DNA of 64,000 nucleotides, from positions 62,001 through 126,000 of the forward strand of contig OZ244833.1 of the NCBI GenBank assembly GCA_965220535.1, read 5' to 3'. This DNA is from HK1 sp965220535 (GTDB lineage Bacteria; Pseudomonadota; Gammaproteobacteria; HK1). The notes under the pieces were generated by a model. That model made no database searches. It was not told the origin of the DNA and was given only the letters and a program-made list of their open reading frames with translations. Both the position numbers and the translations under genes were made by a program. Positions within the stretch are counted from its first letter, which is position 1, and every line of letters starts with the position of its first letter. Positions 52,537 through 61,072 of the stretch are shown here, piece by piece.

Positions 52537-54405
52537 TTGGAATCCGTGGAATCGAAAGAGCGAGAGAAGGCCTTCGACGCGCGGGCTTTTTTGCAGAACT
52601 TGGGCAACGATCCCGGGGTCTACCGAATGCTGGATCGGGCGACCCGCGTCCTTTATGTCGGGAAGGCGCGCAACCTGAAAAACAGGCTCTCGAGTTATTT
52701 TCGGCATCGAGAACAACTCGATGCCAAAACGCGGGCTTTGATGTCGCATACGGAGTCGATCGAGGTCACCCGCACCCATACCGAAACCGAGGCGCTGCTG
52801 CTCGAGAACAACCTGATCAAGGAGCACCGCCCTCGATACAATATCGTCTTGAGAGACGACAAGAGTTTTCCTTATATCCATCTTTCCACCGAAGAGCGCT
52901 TTCCCCGTTTGGGTTTCCATCGCGGGGCGCAGCGCCGCAAGGGCCGCTATTTCGGACCCTTCGCCAGCGCGGCGGCGACCCGCGACACCCTCAATCAGTT
53001 GCAAAAACTCTTTCGCGTTCGCCAATGCGAGAATTCCTTCTTCAATCATCGTTCCCGTCCTTGCCTGCAGTTCCAGATCAAACGTTGCACGGCTCCTTGC
53101 GTCGGGCTGGTCGACGAGGAAATCTACGCTCACGATGTGCGCCATGCGCTGATGTTTCTCGAAGGGAAGAGCGAGGAAATGATCGACGAGCTGGTGCTGC
53201 GAATGGAGTCGGCTTCGCAGGCCTTGGAGTTCGAACAGGCGGCGCGTTATCGAGATCTGATCGCTTCTTTGCGCCGCGTTCAGGCGCGACAGTACGTATC
53301 GGGTTCGGGAGGGGATGTGGATGTCGTGGCCGCTCGAGCGGGCGACGGAGTGGGGGTGATCGAACTCTTCGTGATTCGCAACGGTCAAAGCCTCGGCTCG
53401 CGCACGATCCGACCGGTCCACGGGGCGGATGCGAGCGAGGCGGATTTGCTGTGCGCCTTTCTCCCCCAGCATTACCTCTCCCGTAGCGGTCGCAAGCGTC
53501 CGGTGCCGGATGAAATTCTGCTGAGCGCCGGAGTCGACGAGGTCGAGGTCGATCTGCTCGAACGGGCGCTCGCCGAGCAGACCGGACGCCGGGTTCCGGT
53601 GCGCTCCAAGGTGCGCGGAGAGCGGGCGCGCTGGATCGAGATGGCCGTCGACAATGCCGAGCTCGCCCATCGCCAAGCGGTCGCCGCTCGCAGCGACCTG
53701 CGCGATCAATTCGAAGCGTTGCGAGACCTGCTCGATCTCGACGATACCCCCGAGCGCATCGAATGCTTCGATATCAGCCATACCGGAGGGGAGTCGCCGG
53801 TGGCCTCCTGTGTCGTTTTCGGGCACGAGGGCGCTCGCAAATCCGATTACCGCCGCTTCAATATCACCGGGATCAAGGCGGGAGACGATTACGCGGCGAT
53901 GCGCAGCGCCCTCGAACGACGTTACGCTCGGCTGCAGCGCGAGGAAGCGCCGCTGCCCGATCTGCTGCTGATCGACGGTGGACGCGGACAGCTACGGCAA
54001 GCGACGCAGGCGCTCGAGGCCTTGCAGATCGAGGGGGTCGCGCTCGCAGGAGTCGCCAAGGGGGTCTCGCGCAAGCCGGGACTCGAGCGGATCGTTTTAC
54101 CGGATCGCCGGGGATCTCTCGATCCCGCTTCGAATTCCCCGGCGCTGCATCTGATCCAGCGCATCCGGGACGAGGCCCATCGCTTTGCGATCACCGGCCA
54201 CCGCGGCCGGCGCGGTCGCACCCGCAAATCATCGGTATTGGAAGGGATCCCGGGGATCGGAGCCCGCAAACGGCAGCGACTGCTGAGCGAATTCGGGGGG
54301 TTGCAGGGAGTCTCGCGCGCCGGGGTCGAGGATCTGATGCGCATTCGGGGTATCAGCCGCGAACTCGCTCTCCTTATCCACGGAGCCTTCCGCGACGCAT
54401 CATGA
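52537..54405 (+). CDS. uvrC: Excinuclease ABC subunit C
   Basis: UvrC makes the two incisions in nucleotide excision repair after damage recognition by UvrA and UvrB. The product is 622 residues. Domains in order: GIY-YIG nuclease (about 25-100, DPGVYRML and LYVGKARNLKNRLSSYF), a UVR motif binding UvrB (about 214-246), a UvrC RNase H-like nuclease (about 375-540, IECFDISHTGG), and tandem helix-hairpin-helix at 568-622 (IPGIGARKRQRLL). The start is a TTG at 52537 with AGGAG 11 bp upstream; a GTG three codons later is an alternative. The stop overlaps pgsA as ATGA, so the two are coupled, as usual in gammaproteobacteria. Confidence 0.96.
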   Translation: MESVESKEREKAFDARAFLQNLGNDPGVYRMLDRATRVLYVGKARNLKNRLSSYFRHREQLDAKTRALMSHTESIEVTRTHTETEALLLENNLIKEHRPRYNIVLRDDKSFPYIHLSTEERFPRLGFHRGAQRRKGRYFGPFASAAATRDTLNQLQKLFRVRQCENSFFNHRSRPCLQFQIKRCTAPCVGLVDEEIYAHDVRHALMFLEGKSEEMIDELVLRMESASQALEFEQAARYRDLIASLRRVQARQYVSGSGGDVDVVAARAGDGVGVIELFVIRNGQSLGSRTIRPVHGADASEADLLCAFLPQHYLSRSGRKRPVPDEILLSAGVDEVEVDLLERALAEQTGRRVPVRSKVRGERARWIEMAVDNAELAHRQAVAARSDLRDQFEALRDLLDLDDTPERIECFDISHTGGESPVASCVVFGHEGARKSDYRRFNITGIKAGDDYAAMRSALERRYARLQREEAPLPDLLLIDGGRGQLRQATQALEALQIEGVALAGVAKGVSRKPGLERIVLPDRRGSLDPASNSPALHLIQRIRDEAHRFAITGHRGRRGRTRKSSVLEGIPGIGARKRQRLLSEFGGLQGVSRAGVEDLMRIRGISRELALLIHGAFRDAS

Positions 54406-54995
54406 ACCTGCCCAATCTCCTCACCGTCTTTCGTATCGCACTGATACCGGTGCTGGTCATCGCGTTTTATCTGCCTTTTCAGTGGGGCGCATCGGCTTGC
54501 GCCGTGATTTTCGCCTTGGCCGCGGTGACCGATTGGGCGGACGGCTTCCTCGCTCGACGCTTGGGGCAAGTCTCGACCTTCGGAGCCTTCCTCGATCCGG
54601 TCGCGGACAAACTGATGGTCGCGGTTACGCTGGTCTTGTTGGTACAAGGCGACCCTCGGGCTCTCATAGCGATACCGGCGGCGATCATCATCGCGCGCGA
54701 GATCGTCGTTTCCGCCTTGCGGGAATTGATGGCCGAGCTCGGGGAGCGTACGACGGTGGCGGTGGCGAATATCGGCAAGGTGAAAACCGCGGTCCAGATG
54801 ATTGCGCTGCTGCTGATGCTCTATCGAAACGATGTCGGGGGAATCGGAAGCTATACCCTCGGTCTTTTGCTGCTCTATGTGGCCGTGGGGTTGACGCTGT
54901 GGTCGATGTTCGCCTATCTGCAGGCGGCGTGGTCGGTGATCCGGGATAAAAAAAACCTCTCCTCGGGGGATAGCGATACCGCCTCCGAAGGCTGA
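54402..54995 (+). CDS. pgsA: CDP-diacylglycerol-glycerol-3-phosphate 3-phosphatidyltransferase
   Basis: Inner-membrane enzyme that makes phosphatidylglycerol phosphate from CDP-diacylglycerol and glycerol 3-phosphate, the committed step to phosphatidylglycerol and cardiolipin. It is 197 residues, typical for PgsA, with about four or five membrane segments. The CDP-alcohol phosphotransferase signature DG(x)2AR(x)8G(x)3D(x)3D is complete in DGFLARRLGQ followed by GAFLDPVAD. The ATG overlaps the uvrC stop (ATGA). The C-terminal tail is a short polar stretch. It is followed by the three-tRNA cluster. Confidence 0.96.
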   Translation: MNLPNLLTVFRIALIPVLVIAFYLPFQWGASACAVIFALAAVTDWADGFLARRLGQVSTFGAFLDPVADKLMVAVTLVLLVQGDPRALIAIPAAIIIAREIVVSALRELMAELGERTTVAVANIGKVKTAVQMIALLLMLYRNDVGGIGSYTLGLLLLYVAVGLTLWSMFAYLQAAWSVIRDKKNLSSGDSDTASEG

Positions 54996-55122
54996 CGCCG
55001 CGCCGCCCGGCGATCGGCGATCACGAGCTCCATGCCGGGAGAAAGAGACAGCGATAAATGCCGAAAAACCGCTTTGCCGATCTCTTTTGCGAAAAAATCG
55101 CGAAAACCGCGGCTTGGGGTTC

Positions 55123-55150
55123 TTGACAGAAATCTCTCGCTCCATACAAT
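55123..55150 (+). promoter_or_regulatory. Promoter of the tRNA-Gly-Cys-Leu cluster
   Basis: A consensus -35 box TTGACA (55123-55128) and -10 box TACAAT (55145-55150) are separated by 16 bp. The first tRNA begins 15 bp after the -10 box. This is a strong sigma-70-type promoter as expected for stable RNA genes. Confidence 0.8.
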
Positions 55151-55164
55151 CCTCGTTTTATCCG

Positions 55165-55240
55165 GCGGGAATAGCTCAGTTGGTAGAGCACAACCTTGCC
55201 AAGGTTGGGGTCGCGAGTTCGAATCTCGTTTCCCGCTCCA
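55165..55240 (+). tRNA. tRNA-Gly(GCC)
   Basis: A 76-nt cloverleaf: acceptor GCGGGAA, D-arm with AGCTCAGTTGGTAGAGC, anticodon loop TTGCCAA (anticodon GCC at 55198-55200), T-loop TTCGAAT and encoded CCA. First gene of the Gly-Cys-Leu cluster, equivalent to glyW-cysT-leuZ after pgsA in E. coli. Confidence 0.96.
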
Positions 55241-55305
55241 AATCCAATCATCAGGCATGCCGATGATCGAAAAGGGCTCTTTTCGGTGCGCTCTTTTCTC
55301 TCGAC

Positions 55306-55379
55306 GGCTGAGTGGCAGAGTGGTTATGCAGCGGCCTGCAAAGCCGTGTACGCCGGTTCGATTCCGACCTCAGCCTCCA
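55306..55379 (+). tRNA. tRNA-Cys(GCA)
   Basis: A 74-nt cloverleaf: acceptor GGCTGAG pairs with CTCAGCC, the discriminator is T (U73, a cysteine identity base), the anticodon loop is CTGCAAA (anticodon GCA at 55338-55340), and CCA is encoded at 55377-55379. Confidence 0.96.
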
Positions 55380-55420
55380 TTTCTCGGTTCGATGCCCGAT
55401 CCCTTTTCGCTTTTTCCAAT

Positions 55421-55920
55421 GCCCGGGTGGCGAAATCAGGTAGACGCAGCGGACTCGTCAGGGTCCCCTGCGGGGAAACCCGCAGGTGAACAGGGGTCAA
55501 ATTCGGGGAACCCTTAACAGGCTTGGCTGATGGCGATCCCGAGCTAAGCCCGCCGGCATCCGCTTCTCTCGTCAGCGAGGGAGACGATTGGATCTTGCGG
55601 GAAAGTGTAGAGACTAGACGGCCCCTGCCTAAGTGTCGATGCTCTTCGAACAAGGGTAGCGTGGGTGCCGGCGCGGCGGATTGACGTTCGCGGGCGGCGG
55701 CGACGCGAATCGGCATAGGGCAAAGGGATAGTCCAGACCACAAAACGCATTCGTCCGTCGATACGACCGATACGACGAAAAGTCGCAGTCGCGGCGTTCG
55801 GGAAACCGGCCAAGGCTTCGGCGAGCGATCGAAAGCGCGGATGCGTGCAGTGAAAACTGTAGTGGCAGGTAAAATCCGCCGGCTTTGGCCGTACCGGTTC
55901 GAATCCGGTCCCGGGCACCA
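55421..55920 (+). tRNA. tRNA-Leu(UAA) interrupted by a group I intron
   Basis: The 5' exon is 55421-55455 and the 3' exon 55870-55920, including encoded CCA; joined they give an 86-nt leucine tRNA. The acceptor GCCCGGG pairs with CCCGGGC, the anticodon stem is GCGGA/TCCGC with loop CTTAAAA (anticodon UAA), there is a long variable arm, and the T-loop is TTCGAAT. The intron lies between U33 and U34, just before the anticodon. Because only one T stands at each junction, the boundaries are fixed. The position in the cluster matches leuZ of E. coli, which also has anticodon UAA but no intron. Confidence 0.93.
55456..55869 (+). ncRNA. Group I self-splicing intron, IC3-like, in the anticodon loop of tRNA-Leu(UAA)
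   Basis: Length 414 nt. P1: exon GGACT pairs with the guide GGTCC (55462-55466), with a T-G wobble at the splice site. P2: CCTGCGGG/CCCGCAGG capped by a GAAA tetraloop (55467-55486). The P4-P6 core around 55495-55550 has GTCAAATTCGGGGAA and GAGCTAAGC. The P7 strands are GTGTAGAGACTAGACGG (from 55605) and ATAGTCCAG (55728-55736). The intron ends in the obligatory G at 55869. From memory, the core closely matches the Azoarcus tRNA-Ile intron (about 205 nt). The extra length sits mainly in P8 (about 55634-55720) and in P9 beyond 55740. No homing endonuclease frame is present. Confidence 0.93.
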
Positions 55921-56248
55921 TCTCGTTCCTAGGCTCTTATTCTTTATCGGCGACAGAACCTCGAATCCGACGAATCCGATCTCTCGAAGGGCCATCGGCT
56001 CTAAGTGTCGTCTCAGTGCAACGAGGGTGCTCGATCGCGGGGGAGTCTTCTTCGCTCCGTTTTCGTTCGATGCCCCTTGTTCGATGCTCGGCGTCGATAT
56101 GTCGATATCAAGTGTCTATATCAATTCATGACTTTACATAATAGATATTATGCGCAATTGTATCCGGGTCGCCGAGCAATCTGTCGAGCCCTCGGCCAAT
56201 CTCGGCCCCAATGCCCCTAAAGCCCTTAAAAGCCGGTGCGATCGGCCC
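55921..56248. other. Spacer between the tRNA cluster and moaA
   Basis: A 328-bp convergent spacer with an AT-richer patch near 56085-56165 containing repeated GTCGATAT/GTCTATAT words. No gene and no clear intrinsic terminator could be placed. Confidence 0.5.
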
Positions 56249-57316
56249 TCAACCGCCGATATAAGACATCTCGATACGAGGTTTTCGCTCGGCTTCGTCC
56301 CTCGACGACCCGAACTCGCTTCTGATCTCCGAATAGCGGTCGTCCCGCTGCCTCCAACGAGAGGCGATCACCTGCGCCAGCGCCTCGTCATCGATCCCGC
56401 CTCTTAGCAAACCCCGCAGATCGAAGCCCTGATGGGCGAAAAGACAGGTATAAAGCCGTCCCTCCGCCGATAGACGCGCCCGCGAGCAGGCGCCGCAAAA
56501 GGGTCGGGTGACGGAGGTGATGAGCCCGATCTCCCCGCCGCCGTCGACGTAGCGCCAGCGCCGAGCCACCTCTCCCGCGTAGTTCGGCTCCATCGCTTCG
56601 AGCGGATACTCGCGCCCGATGATCTCGATGATTTCTTCGGCGGAGACCACCTCGTCCAAACGCCAGCCGTTGGTGCTCCCGACATCCATATACTCGATGA
56701 AGCGAACGATATGGGGCGTTCCGCGAAAGCGCCGAGCCATCGGCAGGATATCGCTGTCGTTGACGTTACGCTGCACCACCATATTGATCTTGATGGGGGC
56801 GAAACCCGCGTTCGCGGCATGATCGATGGCCTCGAGCACCGGGCGCACGGAAACCCCCATATCGTTCATCGAAGCGAAAATCGTATCGTCCACAGCATCG
56901 AGGCTGATGGTCAGTCGTCTTAGACCCGCGGCATGCAGCTCCTCGGCGCGTTGCGGGCTCAGCAAGGAGGCATTGGTGGTGAGGGTCAGATCGTCGACCC
57001 CTTCGATCTCTCCTAGCATCCGCACCAGCGTGTCCAAGTTCTGGCGCAAGAGCGGCTCTCCGCCGGTGAGTCGGATTTTGCGCACCCCGAGGAGCGTGAA
57101 GACCGATACCAGCCTGCGGATCTCCTCGAAGGTCAACATCTCCTTGCGAGGCATGAAGCGATGACCGGGGCCGAAAATCGATTTGGGCATGCAGTAGGTA
57201 CAACGGAAATTGCAGCGATCGGTCACCGAAATTCGCAGATCGTGCAAAAAACGCCCGCGAAGATCGCGAGGATGCGCTTCGACGGGCTCCGATGGACGAT
57301 GCCCGGGCGTCGTCAT
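56249..57316 (-). CDS. moaA: GTP 3',8-cyclase (molybdenum cofactor biosynthesis protein A)
   Basis: A radical SAM enzyme that converts GTP to 3',8-cyclo-GTP, the first step of molybdopterin synthesis. From the ATG at 57316 it has 355 residues, normal for MoaA. The SAM cluster cysteines are Cys35, 39 and 42 (CNFRCTYC). The second 4Fe-4S cluster binds Cys274, 277 and 291 (CGACSRARL to YTC), and the C-terminal GG needed for activity is present (SYIGG). The frame is open to 57451, but the extra 45 residues are low-complexity and absent from the family. No other moa or mob genes are nearby. The ferredoxin and reductase genes lie upstream on the same strand, with a 103-bp gap. Its product would serve the molybdenum hydroxylase at 8952-12649. 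Confidence 0.95.
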   Translation of the reverse strand: MTTPGHRPSEPVEAHPRDLRGRFLHDLRISVTDRCNFRCTYCMPKSIFGPGHRFMPRKEMLTFEEIRRLVSVFTLLGVRKIRLTGGEPLLRQNLDTLVRMLGEIEGVDDLTLTTNASLLSPQRAEELHAAGLRRLTISLDAVDDTIFASMNDMGVSVRPVLEAIDHAANAGFAPIKINMVVQRNVNDSDILPMARRFRGTPHIVRFIEYMDVGSTNGWRLDEVVSAEEIIEIIGREYPLEAMEPNYAGEVARRWRYVDGGGEIGLITSVTRPFCGACSRARLSAEGRLYTCLFAHQGFDLRGLLRGGIDDEALAQVIASRWRQRDDRYSEIRSEFGSSRDEAERKPRIEMSYIGG

Positions 57317-57419
57317 CGAGGAAGGATCGTGCACGAAAGGCCCGTCGCGGGGCGGAGCGTTCGTCTTCGCCGGAGTCGGACGGGGGGCGATCGGGGAATC
57401 GACCCGCCGGCGGGATGGT

Positions 57420-57740
57420 TCATATCTGCTGCTCCGGCACGTGCAGAACAAGACCGTCGAGCTCGGGGGTGACGCGGATCTGGCACGTCAATCGGCTCGA
57501 TTCCCGCGGTTCCCACGCGAACTCGATCAGGCCGCTTTCATCGTCGGCCGGAGCGGGCAATGCGGCGACCCATTCGTCGGCGACATAGCAGTGGCAGGTC
57601 GAGCACGAGCACCCGCCTCCGCATTGTGCGAGGATGCCGGGAATGCCGTATTCCATCGCCCCCTCCATCACCGAGAATCCTTCCGCGATATCCACCGTTT
57701 CGGCGCTGCCATCGGGCTGAATGAACGTGATTTTCGGCAT
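57420..57740 (-). CDS. 2Fe-2S ferredoxin, putidaredoxin/adrenodoxin type
   Basis: A 106-residue soluble electron carrier. The cluster ligands Cys40-x5-Cys46-x2-Cys49 and Cys86 follow the adrenodoxin/putidaredoxin pattern. The C-terminus LDGLVLHVPEQQ closely resembles the putidaredoxin tail. Two more cysteines, 44 and 51, lie inside the cluster loop. It follows the reductase gene by 3 bp, so the two form an operon and a redox pair. In known systems such pairs feed cytochrome P450s or Rieske oxygenases, but no such oxygenase gene is in the window. It is not the housekeeping Isc ferredoxin by context. Confidence 0.93.
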   Translation of the reverse strand: MPKITFIQPDGSAETVDIAEGFSVMEGAMEYGIPGILAQCGGGCSCSTCHCYVADEWVAALPAPADDESGLIEFAWEPRESSRLTCQIRVTPELDGLVLHVPEQQI

Positions 57741-57743
57741 GCG

Positions 57744-58970
57744 TCAAATCATCTCCTGCATTGGGATCGACTCGTCCTCGAGCCGGCTCGGATCGATCCG
57801 TACCCGCTCCGGTAGCATTTTGCGGCAGGCCATGAACTCGCGCGGGCGATTGACGGCATCCACCGCGATCAAAATGTCCTCGCGCAGATAGAACAAAGCG
57901 AAATCATCGGCTTGCATCCCCCCGCGCTGCACGATGGCATCATAGCCCTCGGAAATCCCCGCCATCTGAAGTTTGAGGTCGAACTGGTCGCTCCAAAACC
58001 AAGGGATCTGTTCGTAGCGAAGCGGGTTTCCGACGATATTCGCCGCCGCGGTTTTGGCTTGTTCGATCGCATTTTGCACCGACTCCAAGCGCAACCGACG
58101 CCCCAAGATCGGGTTCGGATGGCGCGTGCAGTCGCCGACGGCGTAGATATGGGGGTCGGATGTACGGCAATATTCGTCGACCGAGATACCGTCATCGCAG
58201 GCAAGACCGGCCTCTTCCGCGAGCGCCGTCGCCGGGCTCACCCCGATACCCACCACCACCAGATCCGCCGGGATCTTTTCGTCGAGACCGTCCTCCCCTG
58301 TGTATTCGACAGCCTCTACCGCCCCGCTCCCGCAAAAGGCGCTGACCGCGGCGGAGAGCCGGATATCGACACCGCGAGAGCGGTGAGCGCCAAGGTAGTA
58401 CTCGGACATTTCAGGGGCGGTCACCCTTCCCAGCAAACGCGGCGCGGCTTCGAGCACGACCACCGAAAGCCCCGCTTGCTTGGCGGTCGCCGCGACCTCG
58501 AGACCGATATAGCCGCCGCCGACGACCACAAGCCGTCTACCCGCTTCCATACGCTCGCGGATCGCATCGACATCCGCAAGGGTGCGCAGGTAGAAAAGAT
58601 TGGAAAGATCGCTCCCGGGAACCGTCAGTGGCCGGGGATTGCTGCCGGTGGCAAGCACGAGCTGGCTATATAGGAGAGACTCGCCCCCTTCCAGCGTCGC
58701 CTTTCGGGCGGCGCAATCCACCGCTCGAACCGGACTGTCGAGGCGAAGATCGATTCCGCCGGTCTCGTAAAAAGACGGCGGTCGCAGGAAGACCCGCGCC
58801 CGGTCAAGCTCGCCGCCGAGGTATTTCTTCGATAGCGGCGGGCGCTGATAAGGAGGCAAACCCTCGGCTCCGCAAAGGATGATATCGCCTTCATAACCCG
58901 CTTGACGCAGGCTGATGGCGGTTTGGCCACCGGCTTGTCCGGCACCGGCGATGATCGTGGTTTCGGTCAT
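57744..58970 (-). CDS. FAD-dependent NAD(P)H:ferredoxin reductase, putidaredoxin/rhodocoxin reductase type
   Basis: A 408-residue flavoprotein that transfers electrons from NAD(P)H to the ferredoxin encoded 3 bp downstream. The N-terminal FAD-binding fold shows AGAGQAGGQTA, and a second Rossmann motif VVVGGGYIGLEVA for the nicotinamide nucleotide lies near residue 148. The FAD-contacting IYAVGDCTRHPNP is near 275, and the C-terminal reductase domain has WFWSDQFDLKLQMAG. The length matches putidaredoxin reductase (about 420). The ATG at 58970 is the natural start. The partner oxygenase is not in the window, so the substrate pathway is unknown. Confidence 0.94.
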   Translation of the reverse strand: MTETTIIAGAGQAGGQTAISLRQAGYEGDIILCGAEGLPPYQRPPLSKKYLGGELDRARVFLRPPSFYETGGIDLRLDSPVRAVDCAARKATLEGGESLLYSQLVLATGSNPRPLTVPGSDLSNLFYLRTLADVDAIRERMEAGRRLVVVGGGYIGLEVAATAKQAGLSVVVLEAAPRLLGRVTAPEMSEYYLGAHRSRGVDIRLSAAVSAFCGSGAVEAVEYTGEDGLDEKIPADLVVVGIGVSPATALAEEAGLACDDGISVDEYCRTSDPHIYAVGDCTRHPNPILGRRLRLESVQNAIEQAKTAAANIVGNPLRYEQIPWFWSDQFDLKLQMAGISEGYDAIVQRGGMQADDFALFYLREDILIAVDAVNRPREFMACRKMLPERVRIDPSRLEDESIPMQEMI

Positions 58971-59391
58971 GGGGCTTCTTTATCGTCGGATCCGGCGGTA
59001 TCGGCATCAGCATCGGCAATGCTCGAAAGGCTCGTCGAAGCGAGCCTTTTTTCGGGCACTTCACGATCGCGCACCGCCTGAAATCGGGCCTTCGCTGCCG
59101 GCGATCGGAAAAGGAAATCACCTTGGCTCTTGCGGCTTGCGAGCCTTGGTCCCCGATATCGAAGCGCCGGTTCGAACGCCGATCGAAAAGAGAAAACGAA
59201 GCGACGATCATATAAGAAGATCGCACATTCAATCTTCGTGAAGCGGTATTTCGGGAAGTGTGGCTTTTATCGCCGCCTTCTGTCAATGGCAAGGGCATAT
59301 CGAAGATGCCTTGGCTTGTCGGATGCGATGGTATCGAGTGTCGAAAAATCGAACTCGTCCAGGGTATGTCCAAGGCTATGATCTCGGCGAG
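58971..59391. other. Spacer between divergent reductase and DUF488 genes
   Basis: A 421-bp spacer that should hold two divergent promoters. No convincing box pair, repeat or RNA gene was recognised. Short frames across it have no family resemblance. Confidence 0.5.
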
Positions 59392-60072
59392 ATGAAGACC
59401 ATGAACCCCCCTATTCTCTTCACCATCGGTCATTCGAATCACCCGATCTCTTCGCTGATCGCCAGGCTGAAAAAACACGAAATCACGCTTGTCGCCGATG
59501 TGCGTTCCAATCCTTGGAGCCGATACAACCCTTGGTTCAATCGTCGCCGCCTCGCCGAGGCTCTGAAAATGCAGGGAATTGCCTATCTGTTCCTAGGCCG
59601 GGAGTTGGGCGGACGAACTGCCGATCCCGATTGCTTCGATGACAACGGGCGTATCCGTTATGACCGAGTCGCGGAGAAGCCATGGTTTCGGCAAGGGATT
59701 GCAAGGCTCCTTGTCGAGGCGAAGCGATTCGACATCGCCTTGATGTGCGCAGAAAAAGAACCCCTTCATTGCCATAGAACCCTGTTGGTTTCCCACGCCT
59801 TGGCCAAAGGGGGAAGCGAGATTGTCCATATCCTCGCCGATGGAAGCGCCGAATCCCACCGAGATACGATGGATCGGTTGATACGAGACTTCCATAACGC
59901 TTCCTCGGACAACCGATCGAATCGCCGAACCACATTGGATCTCTTTGCCGCCGAAGGAGAATCGACGGTGCCGACGAAAGGGGCGGCATACGAAAGAGCC
60001 CGCTTGATAGAAGAGGCGATCTCGATGCAAACCCGTAAAAGGGGTTTCAAAAGAGACGGAAGGAAACGATGA
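59392..60072 (+). CDS. DUF488 family protein
   Basis: A 226-residue protein of the DUF488 family, whose biochemical role is unknown. Typical features are the N-terminal TIGHSNHPISSLI, VADVRSNPWSRYNPWFN, LGRELGG and the central CAEKEPLHCHRTLLVSHAL with its conserved Cys, Glu and His. The C-terminal 60 residues are polar and end in a basic tail. The ATG at 59392 is taken as start; an ATG three codons on (59401) is as good. It is a single-gene unit convergent with the glutathione transferase. The DUF488 neighbours do not suggest a partner. Confidence 0.88.
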   Translation: MKTMNPPILFTIGHSNHPISSLIARLKKHEITLVADVRSNPWSRYNPWFNRRRLAEALKMQGIAYLFLGRELGGRTADPDCFDDNGRIRYDRVAEKPWFRQGIARLLVEAKRFDIALMCAEKEPLHCHRTLLVSHALAKGGSEIVHILADGSAESHRDTMDRLIRDFHNASSDNRSNRRTTLDLFAAEGESTVPTKGAAYERARLIEEAISMQTRKRGFKRDGRKR

Positions 60073-60299
60073 ATCGATATCCGAAAGGTCGCGACGAGGA
60101 TTTGCCCTATCGATATCGCCGAGCAAAGAGCGCCGAAAAAGATCGACGAGAAATTCATTCCTCCGATCGGCGAATAGCGAAGCCGAAAACCATCTCGTCG
60201 GAGGCCGATTCCGGCGTGATAAACAAGGGCCGGAAAGTCAGGGCCGGAAAGTCGCCGATATGGTTTCTTGGCCAAAGATCGGAAAATGGATCTCCCTTT

Positions 60300-60980
60300 T
60301 CAAAGTTGGATGATCTTGCTGCCGCGTTTTTCTGCCTCACGAACGCTTTCATCGTCACTACGGTCAGGCCGCGGCGGCGTTCGCATCCCTACCTCGACCG
60401 CCGGTCGCGCCGCGATTGCCTCCAACCAACGCTGCAGATGATCGAGACCCTCTAACGACACCCCCGACCATCCGTGGATCTTGACCCAGGGATAGGTCGC
60501 CATATCGGCGATGCTGTAATCCCCGGCAAGAAATTCGGCTTGGGCAAGGCGATTGTCGAGCACTTGGTAGAGCCTTCGGGTTTCATTTTGATAACGCTGC
60601 ACCGCGGGTTCGTAACGCTCCGGAAAATAACGATGAAAGACATTGGCTTGACCCTGCATCGGCCCGACTCCTCCCATCTGAAACATCAGCCACTGCAGCA
60701 CCAAGGAGCGCACCCGATCATCCCCTTCCCCGAAGAAGCGACCGCTTTTTTCCGCCAGGTAAATCAAAATGGCGCCGGATTCGAAAACCGCGAAATCGTC
60801 GGCCTCGCGATCGACGATAGCGGGAATACGTCCGTTCGGATTGATCGCCAAGAACTCCGGTCGCTTTTGTTCGCCATCGGATAAAGACAATTGCTTGAGC
60901 CGGTATGCAATACCCATTTCTTCCAGTGCGATCGAGACTTTGTAGCCGTTGGGCGTCGCCGCGGTATAAAAATCGATCAT
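60300..60980 (-). CDS. Glutathione S-transferase family protein, YfcG/YghU type
   Basis: A 226-residue thioredoxin-fold plus helical-domain protein. The N-terminal motif FYTAATPNGYKVSIALEEMG and FESGAILIYLAEKSGRF match E. coli YfcG and YghU, which act as glutathione-dependent disulphide-bond reductases. The helical domain with SIADMATYPWV is typical. The start chosen is the ATG at 60980, with AGGA 8 bp upstream; a GTG at 60998 would add six residues. The C-terminal tail beyond the family core is short and charged. Confidence 0.92.
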   Translation of the reverse strand: MIDFYTAATPNGYKVSIALEEMGIAYRLKQLSLSDGEQKRPEFLAINPNGRIPAIVDREADDFAVFESGAILIYLAEKSGRFFGEGDDRVRSLVLQWLMFQMGGVGPMQGQANVFHRYFPERYEPAVQRYQNETRRLYQVLDNRLAQAEFLAGDYSIADMATYPWVKIHGWSGVSLEGLDHLQRWLEAIAARPAVEVGMRTPPRPDRSDDESVREAEKRGSKIIQL

Positions 60981-61072
60981 ATCGTTTTCCTCGTCCACGA
61001 TTCAGTGCGAAGAGACAGACTCTCGTTGCCGCCGATCATGGAGCGACGAATCCGAGACTGTCGAGGTGATTC

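Noticed and set aside
51073..53826. 917-residue minus-strand frame opposite the regulator and uvrC
   Set aside because: It covers two well supported genes on the other strand, and its translation has no recognisable domain; a shadow caused by high GC.
60069..60455. 128-residue frame starting in an ATGA overlap with the DUF488 stop
   Set aside because: It has no recognisable content and runs about 155 bp into the well supported glutathione transferase gene on the opposite strand.
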